DNA of 37,367 bases from Saprospiraceae bacterium (GTDB lineage Bacteria > Bacteroidota > Bacteroidia > Chitinophagales > Saprospiraceae). Under the pieces are notes generated by a model. The model was not told where the DNA came from, did not search any database, and worked only from the letters and a program-made list of their open reading frames with translations. The position numbers were made by a program, and so were the translations under genes. Positions 1 to 8,774 of this stretch are shown piece by piece. Within the stretch, counting starts at the first letter, position 1, and each line of letters starts with the position of its first letter. The stretch spans positions 1-37,367 of the forward strand of contig JAHDHW010000036.1 in NCBI GenBank assembly GCA_020631105.1, written 5' to 3'.

Positions 1-45
1 TCAGAGGCAACCGATGTCATCGGGAGACCTGCGAATAAAAAATAA
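1..45 (+). CDS. Possible C-terminal tail of a gene cut by the window edge
   Basis: Reading from base 1 in frame 1 gives 14 codons ending SEATDVIGRPANKK and then a TAA at 43-45. A lysine-rich ending before TAA is plausible for a real protein terminus, and the next gene (leftward, ending at 67) would then be convergent with it. The fragment is too short to assign to any family, and frame 2 is also open, to about base 59. This is a tentative call. Confidence 0.25.
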   Translation, partial: SEATDVIGRPANKK

Positions 46-66
46 GTTTAATGGGTTTTAAAAGGC

Positions 67-1059
67 TCAGTTTTCTGTTCCGAAATCTTCAATCATAGTG
101 CCGCCGATCCAAACTTTTTTTAAGCGTTTTTGCTGGCGGAGCGCTTTGGGCAGACTATAGATTTCATTGTGCAATAAGGATAATTCTTGTAGGCGTTTTA
201 ATGTGAAAACGGGTTTGGGAACTGCTTCTAAGTTACAGTGCTCAAGTGATAGTGATTTCAGTAGAGTGGAAGATTCAATAAATTGCAGTGCTGAATTATT
301 CGCACTAAGGTCAATCCAGTCCAGGATTAATTTTTCGAGCCTCCGAAGTTTTATATCCTCTGAAATAAAGGTGATTGGATTATCCCCAATATTCAAGATT
401 TCTAGCTTTGAAAGTTGGTTCATTGTTGCCGGGATACTTGAAATCGTATTCCCGAATAAATTTAAGGAAGTCAACTTTGAAGACTCAAAAACAAAATCAG
501 GAATGGCACTCAAATAGTTTCGCTCTAATGTGATTGTACGTAAATAAGGTAGCTTTATATCCTTTGCAATTGTTAGAATTCGGTTATTGCTAAGGTCTAG
601 TTTTTCGAGGAAGCGTAAACTGTTGAGTGCCGTGCCCAATTCGCTAATTTCATTTTGTCCCAGATCAATAATTTGCAGATTAGGAGCAGAGTCCAAAGCA
701 TCATATGGAAATACTTTGAACTCATTGTCGTATAGAATGATTTCTTCCAAATCCTTTAAGCCTGACAGATCAATACCATGAAGATTACTCAGTTGGTTAT
801 GAGCAAGGTTTAGGTGAATAAGATGCTCAAAGCTGAGGATTTCTTTAGGGAAATATTTTAGCTCCTGCTGTTTTAGATCCAGAAAATAAACTCTTGTTTT
901 GTCTGCATCAAGTGCTTCTTCTAAAGAAGTGAATACTTTAGATTTATTATTATCATACTGGCTGTTAGCCGGAACCCGAGCTAGTATTAGGATAAATATT
1001 AAAAGAAAGCTTCCTGAGCAATGCATGAGTTTCTGTTTTGTATTTCTAAAGTAGAACAA
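67..1059 (-). CDS. Exported leucine-rich repeat protein
   Basis: 330 residues. A hydrophobic N-terminal segment (about residues 14-31, SFLLIFILILARVPA) looks like a signal peptide, so the protein is probably exported. From about residue 55 to the end there are roughly ten leucine-rich repeats of 22-24 residues of the plain LxxLxLxxNxL type (for example LIHLNLAHNQLSNL, LEKLDLSNNRILTI, LEILNIGDNPITFI). There is no enzymatic domain, no sorting domain and no C-terminal anchor. LRR domains usually bind proteins, so a ligand-binding or surface role is an inference. An internal ATG at codon 12 (minus-strand start at 1026) would put the hydrophobic stretch right at the N terminus and is an equally good start. 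It is transcribed divergently from purH. Confidence 0.75.
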   Translation of the reverse strand: MFYFRNTKQKLMHCSGSFLLIFILILARVPANSQYDNNKSKVFTSLEEALDADKTRVYFLDLKQQELKYFPKEILSFEHLIHLNLAHNQLSNLHGIDLSGLKDLEEIILYDNEFKVFPYDALDSAPNLQIIDLGQNEISELGTALNSLRFLEKLDLSNNRILTIAKDIKLPYLRTITLERNYLSAIPDFVFESSKLTSLNLFGNTISSIPATMNQLSKLEILNIGDNPITFISEDIKLRRLEKLILDWIDLSANNSALQFIESSTLLKSLSLEHCNLEAVPKPVFTLKRLQELSLLHNEIYSLPKALRQQKRLKKVWIGGTMIEDFGTEN

Positions 1060-1134
1060 AAAAAGATTTGTTGACGCCCAATTATCTTGAATAAGTCAGG
1101 TTTCTAAAAGGTCTTTGAAGCGCTCTTTTGCAGC

Positions 1135-1165
1135 TTTGTTATTCGAGCTTTAATCAGTACCTTTG
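1135..1165 (+). promoter_or_regulatory. Bacteroidota-type promoter of purH
   Basis: A -33 box TTTG (1135-1138) is separated by exactly 19 bp from a -7 box TACCTTTG (1158-1165), matching the Bacteroidota consensus TTTG-N19-TAnnTTTG. Transcription should begin near 1172. That places the ATG at 1215 inside the transcript and rules out an in-frame start near 1128, upstream of the promoter. Confidence 0.75.
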
Positions 1166-1214
1166 CGCATCTTTTGAGAGAACTAGCATTTTACATTTCC
1201 AAATACGTTATTTC

Positions 1215-2741
1215 ATGGCCACAAAAAAGATAAAATCAGCATTGATCTCCGTTTTTTCTAAAGACGGACTTGACGAAATTATCCGAGAATTGGATCGTCT
1301 GGATGTACAATTATATTCTACAGGAGGAACTCAACGCTTCATTGAAGGGCTTGGTGTAGAAGTAGAAGCAGTAGAAAATATTACCTCGTACCCTTCAATT
1401 TTAGATGGAAGAGTAAAAACTTTACATCCAAAAGTGTTTGGAGGCTTACTAGCGAGAAGAGAAGAAGCACATCTGGCGCAATTGGAAGAGTATGAAATTC
1501 CGGAGATTGATTTAGTAATTGTTGATTTATATCCATTCGAAGATACATTGGCGAGTACAGACGATGAGGCTCAAATTATTGAGAAGATTGATATTGGAGG
1601 AATCTCTCTTATTCGTGCAGCTGCTAAAAATTATAAAGATGTGGTAGTGGTGCCATCCAAGGATGAATATGGGATGATATTGGATTTGCTAAAAGAAAAA
1701 GATGGGAATACAGATTTAGGAGATCGTAAAGAATTAGCGCGTCGGGCATTTCAAGTTTCTTCGCATTATGATACAGCCATCTTTGGCTATTTTAACGAAG
1801 GCTCCGCAGATATTTCCTTCAAGCATTCTATTCATGATTCGCAGGTGCTACGTTACGGCGAAAACCCTCACCAACAAGGGGTGTTCTTTGGGAATTTGGA
1901 TGCAATGTTCGATAAGCTAAATGGTAAAGCACTCTCTTATAATAATTTGGTAGATATAGATGCTGCGGTCAATCTGATGGCAGAGTTCAAAGATGGGGAT
2001 CCGACTTTTGCTGTTTTAAAACACACAAACGCTTGTGGCGTGGCTGTTCGCCCAACCTTACTTGAAGCCTGGAAGGCAGCATTGGCAGGAGATAATGTTT
2101 CTGCTTTTGGAGGAATACTAATCACTAACCAAACGATGGACCTGGCTACGGCTCAAGAGATTGATCAGCTTTTTTATGAAGTATTGATTGCACCAGATTT
2201 TGCCGAAGATGCACAAGAATTCCTTTCGCGCAAGAAAAAACGGGTGCTCCTAAAAATCAAAGACTGGCATGTTAATCAGCGATCATTTAAAAGCTTACTC
2301 AATGGCGTGATTGAACAAGATACTGACCTTCGTACGGAGACGGAAGAAGATATGGAGTTGATGACAGAAGCCAAACCATCTGCTGAGCAGATCGCAGATT
2401 TACTTTTTGCAAACAAATGTGTAAAGCATCTTAAGTCAAACACGATTGTCCTTGCAAAAGATAACCAACTGATAGGGATGGGCTGCGGACAAACCAGCAG
2501 AGTTGATGCATTACGCCAAGCAATCTTGAAAGCTAAGCATTTTGGATTTGATACCAGTGGAGCGGTTATGGCTTCAGACGCATTTTTCCCTTTTCCAGAT
2601 TGTGTAGAAATTGCTAGTGAGGCAGGAATTGTAGCGGTCATACAACCTGGAGGCTCAATTAAGGATCAGTTAAGTATTGATTTTTGCAATCAAAAGGGGA
2701 TTCCTATGGTCAAAACCGGGATTCGACACTTTAAGCATTAA
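1215..2741 (+). CDS. purH: Bifunctional AICAR formyltransferase / IMP cyclohydrolase PurH
   Basis: 508 residues. It catalyses the last two steps of de novo purine synthesis in the cytoplasm: AICAR to FAICAR with 10-formyl-THF, then ring closure to IMP. The N-terminal cyclohydrolase (MGS-like) domain shows STGGTQRFIEGLGVEV and LDGRVKTLHPKVFGGLL. The transformylase part shows VLRYGENPHQQ, LSYNNLVDIDAA, the Lys-His pair in LKHTNACGVA, and the C-terminal MASDAFFPFPDCVEIA and VIQPGGSIKD blocks. Length is close to the usual 510-530. I start it at ATG 1215 (MATKKIKSALISVF), the canonical N terminus. The open frame continues 29 codons upstream, but those lie over the promoter. coaX follows after 71 bp with no strong terminator, so some read-through is likely. 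Confidence 0.97.
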   Translation: MATKKIKSALISVFSKDGLDEIIRELDRLDVQLYSTGGTQRFIEGLGVEVEAVENITSYPSILDGRVKTLHPKVFGGLLARREEAHLAQLEEYEIPEIDLVIVDLYPFEDTLASTDDEAQIIEKIDIGGISLIRAAAKNYKDVVVVPSKDEYGMILDLLKEKDGNTDLGDRKELARRAFQVSSHYDTAIFGYFNEGSADISFKHSIHDSQVLRYGENPHQQGVFFGNLDAMFDKLNGKALSYNNLVDIDAAVNLMAEFKDGDPTFAVLKHTNACGVAVRPTLLEAWKAALAGDNVSAFGGILITNQTMDLATAQEIDQLFYEVLIAPDFAEDAQEFLSRKKKRVLLKIKDWHVNQRSFKSLLNGVIEQDTDLRTETEEDMELMTEAKPSAEQIADLLFANKCVKHLKSNTIVLAKDNQLIGMGCGQTSRVDALRQAILKAKHFGFDTSGAVMASDAFFPFPDCVEIASEAGIVAVIQPGGSIKDQLSIDFCNQKGIPMVKTGIRHFKH

Positions 2742-2812
2742 TTAATAAGTCATTATGCTTGATGAACACCAAAAAAATAATTGATTGCATCATTTAAATA
2801 GCTGAGCCAATC

Positions 2813-3550
2813 GTGAATTTGATTATCGACATAGGCAACACTAGAACTAAGGTAGGCGTTTTCAGCAAGGAGAAATTGATAAAGAAGGGTGTGCTGCCGA
2901 AAGACTGGTCAATCAAGGACTTAAAAAATTGGCTTGGAAAGCGTAAAGTCCTAAATGCTGCATTATCAACGACCGCAGGGCTTAAGGCTCCATTAGAAAA
3001 AGAACTAAAGCAAAGTTTCAAATACTACCTGAGACTTGACCATAAAACAGCTCTACCGATTATCAACGCGTATAAAACACCCAAAACGTTGGGTAGGGAT
3101 CGTTTATCAGTAGCTATTGCTGCTGCAGAATTATTTCCTGGAAAAAACTGCTTAATAATTGATGCTGGGACTTGCATTACCTATGATTTTGTCCACAAAG
3201 ACAAAAAATATTACGGTGGAAGCATTACCCCGGGCCTCGAAATGCGTCTAAAGGCTATGAATGCATTTACTGCTAATCTGCCTTTGGTCGCTCGCAAAAA
3301 ATTGACAGAAACTATCGGCAAGGATACAGTAACTTCTATTCGAACGGGAGCTCAACATGGAGCAACTATGGAAATAGAAGGCTTTATTCGGGATTATAAG
3401 TCTCGATTTAAAAGTTTAAAAGTGCTTTTAACCGGTGGAGATGCCAATTATTTTGCAAAAAACTTAAAAACTAAGATATTTGTAAACCCAAATTTGGTCC
3501 TGATCGGTCTGAATAAAATTTTACTTTATAATGTCCAACTCTCTGAGTAA
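2813..3550 (+). CDS. coaX: Type III pantothenate kinase CoaX
   Basis: 245 residues. It phosphorylates pantothenate in the first committed step of coenzyme A synthesis; type III enzymes belong to the ASKHA fold and are not inhibited by CoA. Visible motifs are the N-terminal phosphate loop (IDIGNTRTKVGVF), GRDRLSVAIAAAELF with the family's catalytic Asp in GxDR, IDAGTCITYDFV, SITPGLEMRLKAM and LLTGGDA. The start is a GTG at 2813, fixed by the canonical MNLIIDIGNT beginning. Its last 20 bp overlap the start of the next gene, which suggests translational coupling. The order coaX, outer membrane protein, TPR protein recurs in Bacteroidota genomes as far as I recall. Confidence 0.95.
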   Translation: MNLIIDIGNTRTKVGVFSKEKLIKKGVLPKDWSIKDLKNWLGKRKVLNAALSTTAGLKAPLEKELKQSFKYYLRLDHKTALPIINAYKTPKTLGRDRLSVAIAAAELFPGKNCLIIDAGTCITYDFVHKDKKYYGGSITPGLEMRLKAMNAFTANLPLVARKKLTETIGKDTVTSIRTGAQHGATMEIEGFIRDYKSRFKSLKVLLTGGDANYFAKNLKTKIFVNPNLVLIGLNKILLYNVQLSE

Positions 3551-4871
3551 ATATTTTTTACTATTTGTGCTTTTGTTTGGCGGCGTGATGTTGTACGGAC
3601 AACCCAAGTTTAATTCCCCTTATTCTCGGATCGGACTGGGCGACCTCTGGAATCCTAATTTTGGAAACCTTAACGGTTGGGGAGATTTATCAGCAGCTTT
3701 TCATGACCCTTACCATATTAATATTAAAAACCCAGCTTCCTACGGGCACTTGTATAATACCTCTTTCGAGGTAGGTTTGCGGGCTAAATACGGGAGTATA
3801 GAGGCGGGGACAGAGACTGCAGAAAACTGGAGTGGTAATCTATCTTATATGGCGCTGGGTTTTCCGATGAAAAACCCGGTCGGAAGAGTATTAGATCGGG
3901 ATAAGTCAAAGGTTAATTGGGGGATGAGCTTTGCATTGGTGCCTTACTCCAATGTTGGATACGTAGTAGAGACAACAGAAGAAAGGCCAGAATTAGGGCA
4001 AGTACGATATAATTTCCAGGGTGAAGGAGGGACATTAAACCTTTTGTGGGGTAATGGAGTCAAAATAGGGGACTTTTCCGTAGGAGCTAATATTGGCTAC
4101 TTATTCGGGAAAATTGAACAAAATCAGGAAGTTAGATTTGATAGTTTAGCAGCTTCTTATCGAGACTTATTGTTAGCGGATATTAGTCATAGCGGTTTTA
4201 TTTGGAATATTGGTGTGCAGTATGATTTAGTTTTTAAAGAAAAAGGGGAGGATGGAACACTAAAACCTAACGGAAAAAAGCTATCTTTTGGGCTATACGG
4301 CAACTCTAACCTTGATTTCAATACCAAAAGTACAATTTATAATAGCCGATTCAATGCAACCTATAGCGACCGGGATACGATTAGCTTCGACCCCTCACTA
4401 GAAGGTTCCGGAAAATTACCGGGAGAATTCGCAGTCGGTATTATATATGAAGAAGCAAACAAATGGCGCCTTGGTTTTAATTACCAATATGCAGCCTGGA
4501 GTAATTACTTCAATGAAGCTAAGAACGAAGACGGTTTAAGCGACACCTACCGAATATCAATCGGTGGAGAGTTTATCCCTGATATCGCCTCTTATAATAG
4601 TTATGCCCGACGGGTTCGTTATCGATTTGGTGCTTTTTATGGTACCGATCCACGGAGTGACGGGTTTAACGAACAATTAACGCAATACGGTATAACAATT
4701 GGACTAGGTTTACCTGTTATATTACCAAGGCAACAACAGTCTTTTGTTAACCTTGCTTTAGAACTCGGGCAATTTGGTTCTGAACAATTTTTAAGAGAAA
4801 CCTATGCACAATTAACGCTAGGTTTTACACTAAACGATAATAGTTGGTTCTTTAAACGAAAATTCAATTAG
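3531..4871 (+). CDS. Outer membrane beta-barrel protein of the coaX cluster
   Basis: 446 residues with a signal peptide (hydrophobic core FLLFVLLFGGVMLYG, cleavage likely before QPKFNSPYS). The mature N terminus NSPYSRIGLGDL is typical of a Bacteroidota outer membrane protein family commonly encoded next to coaX. The rest is rich in alternating aromatic and polar strands (for example WRLGFNYQYAAWSNYF, YRFGAFYGTDP) and ends in LGFTLNDNSWFFKRKFN, consistent with a transmembrane barrel. It starts 20 bp inside coaX and stops 2 bp before the next gene, so the three are almost surely one transcript. A FadL-like transport role has been proposed for similar proteins, but the substrate is unknown. Confidence 0.8.
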   Translation: MSNSLSKYFLLFVLLFGGVMLYGQPKFNSPYSRIGLGDLWNPNFGNLNGWGDLSAAFHDPYHINIKNPASYGHLYNTSFEVGLRAKYGSIEAGTETAENWSGNLSYMALGFPMKNPVGRVLDRDKSKVNWGMSFALVPYSNVGYVVETTEERPELGQVRYNFQGEGGTLNLLWGNGVKIGDFSVGANIGYLFGKIEQNQEVRFDSLAASYRDLLLADISHSGFIWNIGVQYDLVFKEKGEDGTLKPNGKKLSFGLYGNSNLDFNTKSTIYNSRFNATYSDRDTISFDPSLEGSGKLPGEFAVGIIYEEANKWRLGFNYQYAAWSNYFNEAKNEDGLSDTYRISIGGEFIPDIASYNSYARRVRYRFGAFYGTDPRSDGFNEQLTQYGITIGLGLPVILPRQQQSFVNLALELGQFGSEQFLRETYAQLTLGFTLNDNSWFFKRKFN

Positions 4872-4873
4872 CC

Positions 4874-6316
4874 ATGGAAAAATTTGGAAATGCACTTAGA
4901 ATGATTTTTACGCTTGCCATTGTGCTTGCAACGGCGAATTTGACCTTTGCACAGTGTGGCAAGTTCAATGATAGCCCTGACGGCGATGCCGCTCTAAAAT
5001 CCCACTCGATCTATCGTACTTACATGACTTCTATCAAAAAGGCAGAAGATCTTGCTAAGTTAAAAGCGGAAGACTTTGATGTCGCTTTCGACAACTGGAA
5101 GAAAGCTTATGAAGCAGCTCCTGCTGCCGATGGAAAACGTCCTTCACACTGGAGAGATGGTCGTAAGTTTTATGCTTACAAAATCATGAATGAAGAGGAC
5201 AAAACAAAACAAAAAGAATATTACGATATCATCATGAAGCTTTATGATGAAGAGCAAGCTTGCTACAAAACAAAAGGTATCCCTGCCTATGCATTAGGAC
5301 GTAAAGCATTTGATATGTTTTATGGTGTAGGAAAGTCGGATGCTAAGCTACGTAGCTCTTACGATGAGACAGCTGCTGTTCTTGATAAAGCAATCGAAGT
5401 TGGTGGTAATGATACGGAATATATCGTTCTTGATCCTTATGCTCGTGTGGTTGTTTACCAATTCACTAATGAGAAAATGGATAAAGAAACTGCTCGAGGT
5501 ATTCATACCAAACTGAATGCTATTGCTGATCATAATATTGCTAATAATGCTAAGCTTAAAGCGCAATATGAATATGCGAAGTCTACTATGAATCAAGTAT
5601 TCGCGCAAATCGAGCGTAATATCTTTGACTGTGAGTACTTCGTAAATAAGTACAAGCCTTTATACGAAGATAAGCAAGGAGATGAAGCATTTCTTATCGA
5701 AGCAGTTACTGCGATGAAGCAGACGGGATGTACTACTGAGAATAGCCCATTCTTAGCATCTTTGGAAGAAGAGTATGCTGGAATTATTGCAAAAAGAAAT
5801 GCTGCTGCAATGGCAGAGTACGAAGCTAATAATCCTGAGGTTGTTGCTCGTAAACTAATTGATGCAGGCGATTTCTCTGGTGCAATTAGCAAATATGAAG
5901 AAGCAATTTCTAATGCTGCTGGAGATAATGAAAAAGCAGGACTTTATTATTACAAGATCGGTCAGATCAAAGGTAAAAAACAAAGAAGCTTCTCTGGTGG
6001 AATGGCGGCAGCACGTAAAGCTGCTGAGTTACGACCAGATTGGGGAGAGCCACTTTTATTAATAGGGGACCTTTATGTTTCTAATAGCAAAAGCTGTGGA
6101 GATGCATTCAAACAAAAATGTGCTTACATAGCTGCAGTTGATAAATACCGTCAAGCGAAAAGTGTCGATGCTGGTGTAGCAGATAAAGCGAATGAGAAAA
6201 TTGGACGCTACAATAGTACTCGCCCTGAAAAAGAGAACGCTTTTATGCAAGGGTATAAAGAAGGTCAAACGATTAGCTTACCTTGTATCGGTACTTCTAT
6301 TCAGTTAAGATTCTAA
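4874..6316 (+). CDS. Secreted TPR-containing protein, paralogue A
   Basis: 480 residues with a signal peptide (MIFTLAIVLATANLTFA, cut before QCGKF). It is helical throughout with TPR-like repeats in the last third (about residues 320-455: ARKLIDAGDFSGAISKYEEA, then GMAAARKAAELRPDWGEPLL). It is paralogous to the gene at 6567: both carry LHS/LKS-xYR near the start, an FDxxFDNWKKAYEAAPAADG-type block, then GRKAFD and WGEP[LY]LLIG. The start codon lies 2 bp after the outer membrane protein stop, so it belongs to the coaX operon. It uses CGT, GGT and GCT codons heavily, suggesting strong expression compared with coaX. A periplasmic scaffold or partner of the preceding barrel is an inference; there is no catalytic motif. 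Confidence 0.8.
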   Translation: MEKFGNALRMIFTLAIVLATANLTFAQCGKFNDSPDGDAALKSHSIYRTYMTSIKKAEDLAKLKAEDFDVAFDNWKKAYEAAPAADGKRPSHWRDGRKFYAYKIMNEEDKTKQKEYYDIIMKLYDEEQACYKTKGIPAYALGRKAFDMFYGVGKSDAKLRSSYDETAAVLDKAIEVGGNDTEYIVLDPYARVVVYQFTNEKMDKETARGIHTKLNAIADHNIANNAKLKAQYEYAKSTMNQVFAQIERNIFDCEYFVNKYKPLYEDKQGDEAFLIEAVTAMKQTGCTTENSPFLASLEEEYAGIIAKRNAAAMAEYEANNPEVVARKLIDAGDFSGAISKYEEAISNAAGDNEKAGLYYYKIGQIKGKKQRSFSGGMAAARKAAELRPDWGEPLLLIGDLYVSNSKSCGDAFKQKCAYIAAVDKYRQAKSVDAGVADKANEKIGRYNSTRPEKENAFMQGYKEGQTISLPCIGTSIQLRF

Positions 6317-6404
6317 TCGATAAAAATATTTATTATTCAGGTCAATCCTTTAATGTTTTGACATAATAATCACCTTTACACTCCCTGAATAATACAACCT
6401 TTTT

Positions 6405-6441
6405 AAGCTTCGTTTAATTCATTTTAAACGAAGCTTTTTTT
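6405..6441 (+). terminator. Strong rho-independent terminator
   Basis: A perfect 13-bp stem (AAGCTTCGTTTAA at 6405-6417 with TTAAACGAAGCTT at 6424-6436), a 6-nt loop, and a run of seven T ending at 6441. It closes the coaX-OMP-TPR transcript. The flanks support termination on the plus strand only. Confidence 0.9.
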
Positions 6442-6504
6442 GTGCTCGTTCACTCAGTGAATTGCCCCGTTTACAACATAGGAATCAATTTATATTTTGA
6501 TTTC

Positions 6505-6522
6505 AATTTACATTTGTAAATT
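6505..6522 (+). promoter_or_regulatory. Perfect 18-bp dyad overlapping a -7 box
   Basis: AATTTACA-TT-TGTAAATT is a perfect 8-bp inverted repeat with a 2-bp centre. It contains TACATTTG (6509-6516), which fits the Bacteroidota -7 consensus TAnnTTTG and lies 50 bp before the next ATG. A clear TTTG about 19 bp further upstream is missing. Promoter plus overlapping operator is the simplest reading. Confidence 0.5.
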
Positions 6523-6566
6523 TACAATACGCCCCAATTCTTACTTTACTTCAAATCAATCGTATT

Positions 6567-8048
6567 ATGCAAATCAAACATTTAAACTATTTAGTCCTTC
6601 TGCTTTTTGTTTTTGCTTGTACTCCAAAAACAACAGAGCCAGCACAAGAAACAGTAGAAGAGGTCGCGGAGGTTGAACCGACAAAACCAGAAAAAGAATT
6701 GAGTCCATGTAAAAATTGGCTTGACTTGCCTAAAGATGAACAAGACAAAGTAAAAGTTTTGCACTCCTTGTATAGAGATGTGATGAAAAATGTAAGAGGA
6801 GCGAGTGATTTGGCAAAGTTCGATCCCGCTGATGTAGACCGGGCCTTCGAAAATTGGAAAACGGTATATGAAGTTGCCCCGGCAGCAGATGGCGAACGTA
6901 ATACCCACTATGGTGATGGCATTAAATTATATGAATACAAAGCCTCATTAGAAAAAGATTCGCTGGTGAAAGCAGGTTATATTCAACGTTTACTTTTTAT
7001 CTATGATGAGGTAATTCGGTGTTATGGACGAGAAGGGTTTACTATCGGACGTAAAGCTTTTGACTTATATTATAAGTACCCGCAATTTGCTACGGACATA
7101 GAGAAGTTTAATATGTTTAAACGTTCGTTTGATTTAGAAAAAGAAGATGCACCTGCCTTTATCTTTAACCCTTTTACATCCCTGTTAGCAAACCTGGTTG
7201 TTGATGAAAAAATCTCAATCGACGAAGCCAGCCCTTACGCAAATATGATGCTTGATATCCTTGCAAAAAATAAAGAAAAATTGCCTGCTTCAAAATGGAA
7301 GGCAGAAGGCTGGGATGTAGTTGAATCTTACGCTCCTGCTCGACTTAAAACCTTAGAAGGGGTGAAAGGATTCTACGATTGTAATTATTATAAAGAGCAA
7401 TATTATAGCGCATACGAAAATGCTCCGAATGATTGTGACTCCATTATTCTCGTCCTAAGTCGAATGAAATGGGCAGAATGCTCTGGAGAAGATCCTCAGG
7501 TGAACACAGTCTTTACCGCCTATAATCAGGAGTGTAACAAGCCAGAGCCCGGCTCGGGGAATACTTGCCGTCAATTACTTGCGGAAGGTAAATACCGCGA
7601 AGCAGCAGATTGTTACGAGCAAAAAGCACAGGAAGTGGAAGATGCAGAAAAATCAGCTCGGTATATGTTGACCTCTGCAAAGATTTATTACGGAGAATTG
7701 AAGCAATATAGCAAAGCAAGAAATGCAGCTTATAAGGCACTAGAATTTAAATCTAACTGGGGCGAACCCTATTTACTTATCGGTAAATTGTATGCTTCCA
7801 GTGGTCCGCTTTGTGGCCCGGGTAGAGGATGGGATAGCCAAATTGTAACCTGGCCAGCAATTGATAAATGGCAAAAAGCAAAGAGTGTAGATCCTTCTGT
7901 TGCTGCAGAAGCGAACAAACTGATTAATCGATATACTCAGTATATGCCTTCGGTAGAAGATGTCTTTCAACGCAATCTGAAGAAAGGGCAATCCTTTAGA
8001 GTAAAGTGTTGGATTCAAGAGACAACAACGATCCGAACGGCCAATTAA
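6567..8048 (+). CDS. TPR-containing lipoprotein, paralogue B
   Basis: 493 residues. A lipoprotein signal (LVLLLFVFAC, lipidated Cys18) is followed by a Glu/Pro/Thr-rich linker (about residues 20-45). The body matches the gene at 4874, with conserved blocks HSLYRDVMKN, FENWKTVYEVAPAADGE, GRKAFDLYYK and WGEPYLLIGKLY. TPR-like helices occupy about residues 335-460. The protein ends CWIQETTTIRTAN, a tail I associate with this Bacteroidota TPR family; paralogue A ends differently. It sits behind a terminator and its own promoter-like dyad, so it is separately controlled. The function is unknown; membrane attachment is the main difference from paralogue A. Confidence 0.8.
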   Translation: MQIKHLNYLVLLLFVFACTPKTTEPAQETVEEVAEVEPTKPEKELSPCKNWLDLPKDEQDKVKVLHSLYRDVMKNVRGASDLAKFDPADVDRAFENWKTVYEVAPAADGERNTHYGDGIKLYEYKASLEKDSLVKAGYIQRLLFIYDEVIRCYGREGFTIGRKAFDLYYKYPQFATDIEKFNMFKRSFDLEKEDAPAFIFNPFTSLLANLVVDEKISIDEASPYANMMLDILAKNKEKLPASKWKAEGWDVVESYAPARLKTLEGVKGFYDCNYYKEQYYSAYENAPNDCDSIILVLSRMKWAECSGEDPQVNTVFTAYNQECNKPEPGSGNTCRQLLAEGKYREAADCYEQKAQEVEDAEKSARYMLTSAKIYYGELKQYSKARNAAYKALEFKSNWGEPYLLIGKLYASSGPLCGPGRGWDSQIVTWPAIDKWQKAKSVDPSVAAEANKLINRYTQYMPSVEDVFQRNLKKGQSFRVKCWIQETTTIRTAN

Positions 8049-8065
8049 ATCTATTTAGGAACATG

Positions 8066-8094
8066 AAAGCATCTTAATTTTTTAAGATGCTTTT
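8066..8094 (+). terminator. Hairpin terminator after TPR lipoprotein
   Basis: A 12-bp perfect stem (AAAGCATCTTAA at 8066-8077, TTAAGATGCTTT at 8082-8093) with a TTTT loop and a short T tail. It separates the TPR lipoprotein from the FKBP gene. The T-run is short, so termination may be partial. Confidence 0.7.
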
Positions 8095-8122
8095 GTGTTA
8101 TTACCAATAAGTTTACCCATCA

Positions 8123-8695
8123 ATGAAACTCGCGATTTATTCCTTCCTCTTATTCTTTTTATTATTCTTTGGTGCCTGCACCGCTGATCAGCAAAGCCCC
8201 TCATCCGCTTTGACTAAAGGAGATGAAAACGAATTAGTCAACCGCTACATGATGCAGCTCATTGCAGATCCTCAGGAGCAAGCCCAGATAGATCAAAATA
8301 AAATTGTCAATATGTTGATTGACAGTTTATGGGATTTTAAACGGACTGAATCAGGCATTTACTATCAGATTAAGAAAGCTAAGGTACCCTCAAGTGGACA
8401 TCCTAGTTTAGATAGTTGGATCAGAGCACATTACCACGGAACACTATTAAATGGAAAAGTCTTTGATAGTTCGTATAAAAAACAAGAACCTTTAGAGTTT
8501 CGATTGAATGGAGTAATTGCGGGCTGGCAGGAAGTTCTACCTATGATGAAAAAAGGAGAGAAAGGGACTTTCTTAATTCCCTCCGAATTAGCATATGGAG
8601 CGACTGGGGTGGGTAAGTTAGTGCCTCCTAACGCTGTATTAAAATTTGATATCCACCTCCTGAATTATGAAGATGATCCTGATGATGGATTTTGA
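8123..8695 (+). CDS. FKBP-type peptidyl-prolyl cis-trans isomerase lipoprotein
   Basis: 190 residues. A lipoprotein signal (FFLLFFGAC, Cys19) anchors it to the periplasmic membrane face. After a helical linker (about 35-75), a single FKBP domain covers about residues 75-182: IRAHYHGTLLNGKVFDSSY, then VIAGWQEVLPMMKKGEKG, then IPSELAYGATGVGKLVPP and LKFDIHLLNYED. These are the core drug-pocket and active-site blocks of the family, so isomerase activity is likely. It probably assists folding of exported proteins. It is convergent with serA, with a shared terminator between them. Confidence 0.92.
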   Translation: MKLAIYSFLLFFLLFFGACTADQQSPSSALTKGDENELVNRYMMQLIADPQEQAQIDQNKIVNMLIDSLWDFKRTESGIYYQIKKAKVPSSGHPSLDSWIRAHYHGTLLNGKVFDSSYKKQEPLEFRLNGVIAGWQEVLPMMKKGEKGTFLIPSELAYGATGVGKLVPPNAVLKFDIHLLNYEDDPDDGF

Positions 8696-8710
8696 CAGTA
8701 CTTGAGCGTG

Positions 8711-8752
8711 ATAAAAATGCCGAATGTAAAGGAATACATTCGGCATTTTTAT
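8711..8752. terminator. Bidirectional terminator between convergent genes
   Basis: An 18-bp perfect stem (8711-8728 with 8735-8752; core AAAAATGCCGAATGT / ACATTCGGCATTTTT) with a 6-nt loop. The A-run on the left and T-run on the right give U-tails on both strands, fitting termination of the FKBP gene and of serA. Confidence 0.9.
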
Positions 8753-8774
8753 TAAAACGAATCAAAGGGATAAA

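Noticed and set aside
12-24. CCGATG-t-CATCGG palindrome near the left edge
   Set aside because: A one-base loop cannot form a stable hairpin, and the stretch lies in a possible coding tail; probably chance.
1128-1214. In-frame N-terminal extension of purH
   Set aside because: It covers the TTTG-N19-TACCTTTG promoter and lies before the expected transcription start; the canonical PurH start is the ATG at 1215.
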